A DNA stretch of 5,093 nucleotides from an uncultured Bacteroidales bacterium. GTDB taxonomy: Bacteria > Bacteroidota > Bacteroidia > Bacteroidales > UBA932. A model generated the notes under the pieces. That model saw only the letters and a program-made list of their open reading frames with translations, searched no databases and was not told the origin of the DNA. Positions 1-5,093 of the stretch are shown here, one piece after another (position 1 is the stretch's first letter; the number at the start of each line of letters is the position of its first letter). Location of the stretch: the NCBI GenBank assembly GCA_945874815.1, contig CAMCIE010000130.1, positions 1 through 5,093 of the forward strand, read 5' to 3'. A program made the translations under genes and the position numbers.

Positions 1-565
1 TGTAGTCGTACCTGTCCAGATGGTCAGGAGTGATGTTGGTGATGATTGCGATGTCCGCCTTGAAATCGTAAACATTGTCCAGCTGGAAACTGCTCAGTTC
101 CAGCACATATATATCGTGTTTTTCAGTTGCAACCTGATATGCATAGCTCTTTCCGATATTGCCTCCGAGACCCACGTTCAGTCCTGCCTGCTGGAGCAGG
201 TAGTAGATGAGCGATGTCGTGGTCGTCTTGCCGTTGCTTCCCGTTATGCAAATCTTCTTTGCGTTGTCATACCTTCCGGCAAACTCGATTTCCGAGATGA
301 TGCCGATACCGTTTTCTTCGATTTTCTTCACCATAGGGGCAGTTCCCGGTATGCCGGGGCTCTTGATCACTTCCTTTGCATTCAGGATTAGTTCCTCGGT
401 GTGCTTGCCCTGCTCGAATGGGATTTCCCATTTTTCGAGCATCTCTATGTATTTGTCGGCGATTTTTCCCATATCGGAGAGGAAAACGTCAAACCCTTTG
501 ACCTTTGCGAGGATTGCGGATCCCACTCCGCTTTCTCCTCCGCCTAAAACCACTATTCTGTCCAT
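1..565 (-). CDS. murD: UDP-N-acetylmuramoyl-L-alanine--D-glutamate ligase MurD, N-terminal part (3' end outside window)
   Basis: This cytoplasmic ATP-dependent ligase adds D-glutamate to UDP-MurNAc-L-Ala, the second amino acid step of peptidoglycan precursor synthesis. The frame stays open from the ATG at 565 to the left edge, giving 188 codons of an enzyme usually near 440-450 residues. The start reads MDRIVVLGGGESGVGSA, a glycine-rich Rossmann-like nucleotide-sugar site typical of MurD. Next come SPGIPG (residues 69-74), the ATP P-loop ITGSNGKTTTT (107-117), GGNIG (134-138), the MurD-typical ELSSFQL (156-162) and NITPDHLDRY (177-186) with the conserved His182. The second half of the central domain and the C-terminal domain lie outside. 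It starts 55 bases after mraY and is probably in the same operon. An in-frame TTG at 583 is possible, but family alignment favours the ATG, and an in-frame TAA further up limits extension. No clear Shine-Dalgarno site is seen; the leader is A/T-rich. Confidence 0.95.
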   Translation of the reverse strand, partial: MDRIVVLGGGESGVGSAILAKVKGFDVFLSDMGKIADKYIEMLEKWEIPFEQGKHTEELILNAKEVIKSPGIPGTAPMVKKIEENGIGIISEIEFAGRYDNAKKICITGSNGKTTTTSLIYYLLQQAGLNVGLGGNIGKSYAYQVATEKHDIYVLELSSFQLDNVYDFKADIAIITNITPDHLDRYDY

Positions 566-594
566 TACACTGTTGTTTTCCAAATTATTATTTC

Positions 595-608
595 TGACTG
601 ATTAGTCA
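595..608 (-). repeat. Small inverted repeat in the mraY-murD gap
   Basis: In the mRNA sense this reads TGACTAATCAGTCA: perfect 5-base arms (TGACT and AGTCA) around a 4-base centre. It starts 12 bases after the mraY stop and lies about 30 bases before the murD start. It could form a short hairpin or be a dyad bound by a protein. The stem is weak and no T-run follows directly, so it does not look like an intrinsic terminator. The 55-base gap otherwise holds an A/T-rich leader ahead of murD. This may be chance. Confidence 0.3.
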
Positions 609-620
609 CAAACTCTTTGA

Positions 621-1925
621 TTATCGTATTTTCAGCAAAGCGATTGTAATGACCGCCAATATCATTCCTATAATCCAGAAACGCACCACAATCTTTGCTT
701 CCGGGATGGCCCTTGCCGGCTTCTGGATCAGTGCCGGGATGCCCTCTTTCTGGAAATGATGGTGAAGAGGCGCCATCTTGAATATCCTTCGTCCCTGCCC
801 GTATTTTTTCTTGGTCACCTTGAAATAGAAGGTCTGCATCATCACCGACAGACTCTCCACGAAGAAGACTCCGCAAAGGATGGGGAGCAGAAGTTCCTTT
901 CTGATAAGTATCGCGCAAACTCCGATTATACCTCCGAGCATCAGGCTTCCGGTGTCGCCCATGAACACCTGTGCAGGGAAGGCATTGTTCCAAAGGAACC
1001 CGATGAGTGCGCCCACGAAGGCCGCCATGAACACCGCAATCTCGCCGCTTCCCGGGATGTACATTATGTTAAGGTAATTGGCATTCACCACATTACCTCC
1101 AAGCCATGCGAATATTCCCAATACCACTCCGACGATGGCAGATGTACCGGTCGCAAGTCCATCCATGCCGTCGGTCAGATTCACTCCGTTCGAACATGCA
1201 GTGATTACAAATACAATCATCAGCACATATATCGCCCATTTGCAATACCAACCTGCGGCACCCTTGAAAGGGGAGATCCATTTGTAGTCGAACTCATGGT
1301 TCTTTACAAAAGGAATGGTGGTCTTGGTGCTTTTGACCATGTCCTGTTTTTCCGCCTGGGAAGCATCGCCGACAATCCTGGCAGTATTGACATTCAGGCT
1401 GTCACCCGCAGCGACAATCGATGTGACATGGTCCGCCGATGGCACGTTGACCCTGACAACGATGTCGTCACTGAACCATACCGTGAACCCGATGATGAAG
1501 CCTATCAGTGTCTGTGCCAGCAGTTTTGCCTTTGGGCTGAGTCCTTCTTTCTTTTTCTTGAATACCTTGATGTAGTCGTCGCTCAGGCCTATGATGAAGA
1601 AACCTATGGTGCTGATCAGCAGCAATATGGTATATATGTTCGTAAGGTCTGAGAACAGCAGCACCGGTACTATGATGGAGAGGAAGATGATGATGCCTCC
1701 CATGGTCGGAGTGCCTTTTTTCTGCATCTGTCCCTCCAGGCCCAGGTCACGGATTTCCTCACCAATCTGTTTCCTCTGAATCCATCTGATTATGCGCTTT
1801 CCGGCAATGATGGATATCAGAAGGGCAGTAGTGAATGTGAGTATGGCCCTGAAGGACAGGTAGGTGAACAGGCCCTGTCCGGGAATGTCGTAGTCCGACA
1901 GCAATTGGAATATATGGTATATCAT
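621..1925 (-). CDS. mraY: Phospho-N-acetylmuramoyl-pentapeptide-transferase MraY
   Basis: This inner-membrane enzyme transfers phospho-MurNAc-pentapeptide from UDP to undecaprenyl phosphate, forming lipid I. The 434-residue protein shows about ten hydrophobic segments (roughly 24-43, 75-93, 97-115, 133-152, 229-246, 259-277, 294-313, 330-344, 346-365 and 412-432). Family motifs are intact: GTPTMGG (71-77), the aspartate pair LSDDYIK (114-120, Asp116 and Asp117), NLTDGMDGL (249-257), VFMGDTGSL (320-328, Asp324) and the histidine cluster PLHHHF (386-391). It is longer than the roughly 360 residues of E. coli. Most of the excess lies between helices 4 and 5, around residues 152-228, a loop expected on the periplasmic side. 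Bacteroidota MraY proteins commonly carry an enlargement here. The start ATG overlaps the murE stop by four bases, and an AAGGA sits six bases upstream. It lies downstream of murE with no murF between them. Confidence 0.97.
   Translation of the reverse strand: MIYHIFQLLSDYDIPGQGLFTYLSFRAILTFTTALLISIIAGKRIIRWIQRKQIGEEIRDLGLEGQMQKKGTPTMGGIIIFLSIIVPVLLFSDLTNIYTILLLISTIGFFIIGLSDDYIKVFKKKKEGLSPKAKLLAQTLIGFIIGFTVWFSDDIVVRVNVPSADHVTSIVAAGDSLNVNTARIVGDASQAEKQDMVKSTKTTIPFVKNHEFDYKWISPFKGAAGWYCKWAIYVLMIVFVITACSNGVNLTDGMDGLATGTSAIVGVVLGIFAWLGGNVVNANYLNIMYIPGSGEIAVFMAAFVGALIGFLWNNAFPAQVFMGDTGSLMLGGIIGVCAILIRKELLLPILCGVFFVESLSVMMQTFYFKVTKKKYGQGRRIFKMAPLHHHFQKEGIPALIQKPARAIPEAKIVVRFWIIGMILAVITIALLKIR
1922..1925 (-). 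other. ATGA stop-start overlap, murE to mraY
   Basis: The TGA of murE and the ATG of mraY share ATGA. This arrangement is known to favour translational coupling by ribosome re-initiation and supports co-transcription of the two genes. Confidence 0.9.
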
Positions 1926-3394
1926 CTTGTTTCCTTGTTGATTTGTTCGATTATTTCTTTTTCGTCAAAATGTCTTTTTTCCGTGCCTATGATCTGGTAG
2001 GTCTCATGGCCTTTTCCCGCAAGCAGCAGGGTGGCTCCCTGGGTGGCTATGGCAACTCCCGTCCTTATCGCCTCCTCCCTGTCTTCGATGAAAAGGGATT
2101 TGGCCCTGCCGCTGATGTCCATCCCGGCCTTGATGTCGGCCATTATCGCCGAGGTGCTTTCGCTTCGGCTGTTGTCGGATGTCACTATTATCCTGTCGGC
2201 ATATTTCTGGGCTATGGCTCCCATTTCCGGCCTTTTTGTCTTGTCACGGTCTCCTCCGCATCCGAACACGCAGATCAGCTCCCTGTCAGGTGCAATCTCC
2301 CTGAGCGTCTTGAGCACGTTTTCAAGTGCATCAGGGGTGTGGGCATAGTCGATTATCACCGAGATGTCCTTGGGACCCTTGATGTTCTCCAGCCTTCCCG
2401 GCGCCGGCTTCAGTGTGCTCAGGGCCACAAGTATTTCATCCTTTTCAGCTCCCAGCACGAGTGCGGTCGTATATATCGCAAGCAGGTTGTAGGCATTGTA
2501 CATGCCTGTGAGCCTGCACCATGTCTCGGTGGAATCGATTTTGAGCATCATTCCGTCGAAGCTCATCTCCATCACCCTGCATGTGTGGTCCGCCATTGAA
2601 CGGCAGGAATATGTGACCTTCCTTGCCCTGGTGTTCTGGAGCATGACTTCACCGTTGCGGTCGTCGATATTCGTGATGGCAAATGCATCGGAAGGAAGGT
2701 TGTCGAAAAACAGTTTCTTGCACCTGAGATATTCAGCGAATGTCTTGTGGTAGTCCAGATGGTCGTGGGTGAGGTTGGAAAAGATACCAGCCTTGAACTT
2801 AAGTCCGGCCACTCTTTCCTGTTCAACTCCGATTGAACTTACTTCCATGAAACAGTAGGCACAGCCCTGTGCCACCATCTCCGCAAGCAGGGAATTGATG
2901 GTGATCGGGTCGGAGGTGGTGTTTACTGCCTCGGTCATCTTGCTTCCAACGTAATTCGCTATGGTAGAGAGCAATCCGCAATTGTATCCGAGCATGGTGA
3001 AAAGCCTGTACAGCAGTGTCACTGTGGTGGTTTTGCCGTTTGTGCCGGTGATTCCCACGAGTGTCAGTTTCTCGGAAGGCCTGTCATAGAAATTGGAAGC
3101 TATCGTGGCAAGCGCGCTTCTTGAAGAAGCGACTTTCACCAAAGCGACTTCAGACAGATCCTTTCCCTGCAACTGTTCCAGTGCACTTTCGTCCTGATAT
3201 ACGATGGCGCACGCTCCTTTTTCCACCGCCGAAGCCATGAAATCATGTCCGTCCACTGCATATCCCCTGACAGCAATGAACAAAGCGCCCGGAACCACCT
3301 TCCTTGAGTCATTGCAGATGGAATGAACCTCAGTCCTGATGTTTCCTTGCACCGATCCGACAGCGCACCCTTGAAGTATTTTGTCAAGTATCAT
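1922..3394 (-). CDS. murE: UDP-MurNAc-L-Ala-D-Glu ligase MurE, probably meso-diaminopimelate-adding
   Basis: This cytoplasmic ATP-dependent ligase adds the third stem-peptide residue to UDP-MurNAc-L-Ala-D-Glu. At 490 residues it has the normal family length and three domains. The N-terminal UDP-MurNAc domain includes DSRKVVPGALFIAVRG (29-44) and DGHDF (48-52). The central ATPase domain has the P-loop GITGTNGKTTT (114-124), NTTSD (158-162), MEVSSIGVEQERV (183-195) and NLTHDHLDYH (207-216); Lys226 aligns with the lysine that is carbamylated in characterised Mur ligases. The C-terminal domain has APGRLE (331-336), DYAHTPDAL (349-357), DNSR (407-410) and GKGHETYQ (460-467). The substrate-recognition motif is normally DNPR in diaminopimelate-adding enzymes. 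Here the proline is serine, but the arginine that contacts diaminopimelate is kept, so that substrate remains most likely. Lysine-adding enzymes usually lack this arginine. The gene overlaps ftsI and mraY by four bases each. No Shine-Dalgarno site is evident; the leader is A/T-rich. Confidence 0.96.
   Translation of the reverse strand: MILDKILQGCAVGSVQGNIRTEVHSICNDSRKVVPGALFIAVRGYAVDGHDFMASAVEKGACAIVYQDESALEQLQGKDLSEVALVKVASSRSALATIASNFYDRPSEKLTLVGITGTNGKTTTVTLLYRLFTMLGYNCGLLSTIANYVGSKMTEAVNTTSDPITINSLLAEMVAQGCAYCFMEVSSIGVEQERVAGLKFKAGIFSNLTHDHLDYHKTFAEYLRCKKLFFDNLPSDAFAITNIDDRNGEVMLQNTRARKVTYSCRSMADHTCRVMEMSFDGMMLKIDSTETWCRLTGMYNAYNLLAIYTTALVLGAEKDEILVALSTLKPAPGRLENIKGPKDISVIIDYAHTPDALENVLKTLREIAPDRELICVFGCGGDRDKTKRPEMGAIAQKYADRIIVTSDNSRSESTSAIMADIKAGMDISGRAKSLFIEDREEAIRTGVAIATQGATLLLAGKGHETYQIIGTEKRHFDEKEIIEQINKETR
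1932..1936 (-). promoter_or_regulatory. Possible Shine-Dalgarno site for mraY
   Basis: AAGGA lies six bases before the mraY ATG, within the last codons of murE (Asn-Lys-Glu-Thr-Arg). Sequence and spacing fit a ribosome binding site and would aid re-initiation after murE ends. Bacteroidota often do without such sites, and the bases also encode Lys-Glu, so the match may be incidental. Confidence 0.4.
3391..3394 (-). other. ATGA stop-start overlap, ftsI to murE
   Basis: The TGA of ftsI and the ATG of murE share ATGA, the same arrangement as at the murE-mraY junction. With no Shine-Dalgarno site at usable spacing before murE, re-initiation by ribosomes finishing ftsI is the likely way murE is translated. 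Confidence 0.9.
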
Positions 3395-5093
3395 CTCAAT
3401 TCAATTTCAACCGTCTCTCCCTTGCCGGCCTTTGTCCCGGCCTGGGGAGTTTGTCTGTAAACATGTCCGATGCCATTGTAAGAACATCTGTATCCATTGT
3501 TTTCTATGGCATATATCGCGTCCATAAGTCCCATTCCGATCAGATTGGGAACGCCTCCGCCGGAATATTCCCCCGTTCCGATATATTCTCCTTTCATCTG
3601 GGGAACTTTCCCTGTCTCGCTCAGCTCATTGCCCCATCCGCTGTCCAGCGACCACAAATCATCCACAATCTCCTTATATACTTTCGCCGGGATGTTGCCT
3701 CCGCCGTAGCTTTCGCTTCGGGTAAGGTTGGTGTATATGGTGACAATCGCCGTATATTTGGGCTCATCAGCCGGGAAGAAACCGACGAATGTCGCCTGGA
3801 ACTTCCTGTGTCCGTCGATGGTCTTGTATGGGTCTTTGCTTCCTCCTCTTTCCTCTTTCGGGAGCACGAGGCGGGCTGTTCCGGTCTTTCCTGCAACGAC
3901 GCATTTCGCATTTTTCAGCCTGGAGGCAGTTCCCTCGAGGGTGACCATGGTCAGTGCCCTTGTCAGGGTGTCAGCCGTGGCCTTGGAGAAGAGCGAGCCG
4001 TTCAGTATCTCCGGTTTGTACCGTTTTACAACTTTTCCTTCATCCATCTGAGCATCAATGAGATATGGCTTCATCATCTTGCCTTTGTTTGCAATGGCAT
4101 TATAGAACATAGCTATATTCAAAGGTGTCTCTTTCACAGTATATCCGATGGCTATCGAGGCCAGGTCGGTAATTGTCCAGCCTTTGCTTTCCGGATCCGG
4201 GAGCGAGGATACTGTTCCTCCTTTCTCGACCAGGTCGAATTTATACGAGTCATTGAGCTTGTATTCATACAGCCTGCTGACATAGTCTTTGGCCTGGTTC
4301 CGGTAATTGTCCATCACCAGGGTACGGAACACATAGTTCGACGATCTTTTGAATCCGTCCAGCACGCTGATTGTTTTCTTGCCAGTGTTCCTTTCGTACC
4401 TTAATATGCTCTCGTCCCTCGGAATTTTCTTCATGTCCTTCATCACACCGCCGTTGGTTTCGATTTCGGTATCAAGCCCTACCTTCCCGTCTTCAAGCAG
4501 GATGGACAGAGTTACTGACTTGAAAATCGAACCGGGTTCGCCGGCTCTTCCCACCGCCATGTTGAAATACTCTCCGATCTTTCCCTTCTTGTTCCTTGAC
4601 AGGTTGACCATGGATTTTATGGCTCCTGTCTTCACGTCCATCACTACGACACATCCTCCTTCAATTCCCTCATCTGCTTCAAGTTGCTTTCTGAGCGCCC
4701 TGTCGGCAATATCCTGCATGTCAATGTTGATGGTAGTCCTTATGTCCAGACCGTCTTCCACCCTGACGGAGGTACTGTCCGGGTCGGCAATCCTTCCATG
4801 GTCGGTCCTTTTCATCCATTCAACTCCTTCCTTTCCATGGAGAATGTAGTCATATTGGCCTTCGACTCCCACGAACCTGTTCCTTTCCGGGTTGTCCTTA
4901 TCCACGGTAATATCTCCAATCAGACGTCCGGCAAGGTCCCCGTAAGGGTATTGCCTGGTCATATGCTTGTCTTTCTTCAGATCGCTCTTATATCGTCCCT
5001 CCTTGGCAAGAGGAAGCTGGTCTATGCGCATCAATGTGCTGTGGTCCAGGTCCTTGGCGAGAAGCAGATTCCTTCGGCCCGCCTTGTTTGACT
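3391..5093 (-). CDS. ftsI: Septal peptidoglycan transpeptidase FtsI (class B PBP) with C-terminal PASTA domain; 5' end outside window
   Basis: This class B penicillin-binding protein cross-links peptidoglycan stem peptides at the division site. It is normally anchored by one N-terminal membrane helix with its catalytic domain in the periplasm. The frame is open to the right edge, so 566 residues are visible and the start, the membrane anchor and perhaps 100-150 residues are missing. Internal TTG (5034) and ATG (5031) codons are not credible starts, because coding similarity continues upstream. Counting from the first visible codon, the pedestal region includes RQYPYGDLAGRLIGD (46-60) and GVEGQYDYILHG (75-86). 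The transpeptidase domain carries the nucleophile motif SIFK (188-191, codons at 4530-4519), SSN (250-252) and KTG within GKTGTA (401-406). A single PASTA domain follows at about 513-566, beginning VPNLIGMGLMDAI and ending TVEIELR. E. coli FtsI lacks PASTA, whereas a C-terminal PASTA is common in Bacteroidota homologues. The position directly before murE supports FtsI over an elongation-type PBP2. Confidence 0.93.
   Translation of the reverse strand, partial: SNKAGRRNLLLAKDLDHSTLMRIDQLPLAKEGRYKSDLKKDKHMTRQYPYGDLAGRLIGDITVDKDNPERNRFVGVEGQYDYILHGKEGVEWMKRTDHGRIADPDSTSVRVEDGLDIRTTINIDMQDIADRALRKQLEADEGIEGGCVVVMDVKTGAIKSMVNLSRNKKGKIGEYFNMAVGRAGEPGSIFKSVTLSILLEDGKVGLDTEIETNGGVMKDMKKIPRDESILRYERNTGKKTISVLDGFKRSSNYVFRTLVMDNYRNQAKDYVSRLYEYKLNDSYKFDLVEKGGTVSSLPDPESKGWTITDLASIAIGYTVKETPLNIAMFYNAIANKGKMMKPYLIDAQMDEGKVVKRYKPEILNGSLFSKATADTLTRALTMVTLEGTASRLKNAKCVVAGKTGTARLVLPKEERGGSKDPYKTIDGHRKFQATFVGFFPADEPKYTAIVTIYTNLTRSESYGGGNIPAKVYKEIVDDLWSLDSGWGNELSETGKVPQMKGEYIGTGEYSGGGVPNLIGMGLMDAIYAIENNGYRCSYNGIGHVYRQTPQAGTKAGKGETVEIELR

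Noticed and set aside
581..590. Bacteroides-type promoter before murD
   Set aside because: The stretch reads TAATAATTTG in the mRNA sense, which does not fit TAnnTTTG spacing, and no convincing -33 TTTG at proper distance was found.
595..608. Intrinsic terminator between mraY and murD
   Set aside because: The stem is only five base pairs, is not GC-rich and has no T-run directly after it, and termination here would cut murD off from its pathway operon.
756..1652. Long plus-strand open frame (298 codons) opposite mraY
   Set aside because: It lies fully antisense to a clearly conserved mraY, has no recognisable domain, and its composition (rich in His, Arg, Asp, Tyr) is typical of an antisense shadow.
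1943..2599. Plus-strand open frame (218 codons) opposite murE
   Set aside because: It lies antisense to the conserved MurE C-terminal domain and has no recognisable protein signature.
3451..4404. Long plus-strand open frame (317 codons) opposite ftsI
   Set aside because: It lies antisense to the transpeptidase domain, with no family motif and no gene-like context. A chance open frame from the codon pattern of ftsI is the simpler explanation.
3391..5034. ftsI starting inside the window at the TTG at 5034 or ATG at 5031
   Set aside because: The same frame stays open to the window edge with plausible FtsI sequence, and a start here would lack the membrane anchor and part of the pedestal domain. 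The gene is cut by the window.
1..5093. CRISPR array, insertion sequence, tRNA/rRNA gene or other mobile or defence system
   Set aside because: The window is almost fully occupied by four conserved cell wall genes. No direct repeat array, transposase, terminal inverted repeats or structural RNA was seen on either strand.

Overview
The window is a stretch of a division and cell wall (dcw) gene cluster, read entirely from the minus strand. In transcription order (high to low coordinates) it holds ftsI, whose 5' end lies beyond the right edge, then murE and mraY, both complete, then murD, whose 3' end lies beyond the left edge. Coding sequence covers nearly everything. The only non-coding DNA is the 55-base gap between mraY and murD. 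The two upstream junctions are 4-base ATGA overlaps.

The features point to the Bacteroidota, probably the order Bacteroidales. The gene order is ftsI-murE-mraY-murD with no murF between murE and mraY. FtsI ends in a single PASTA domain. MraY is 434 residues long, against about 360 in Enterobacteria, with the extra length mainly in the loop between the fourth and fifth membrane helices. Ribosome binding sites are mostly weak or A/T-rich. Base composition looks close to balanced GC and AT by eye. Genus cannot be fixed from this sequence.

The genes serve one pathway. MurD adds D-Glu to UDP-MurNAc-L-Ala and MurE adds the third residue, expected to be meso-diaminopimelate. MraY moves the finished phospho-MurNAc-pentapeptide onto undecaprenyl phosphate to make lipid I at the inner membrane. 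FtsI cross-links the exported material at the division septum. The tight packing suggests one operon with coupled translation; no promoter or terminator is visible inside the window.

I see no new biological system here. The points most worth a second look are a DNSR sequence in MurE where the diaminopimelate-recognition motif is normally DNPR, the enlarged MraY loop, and a small inverted repeat in the mraY-murD gap.
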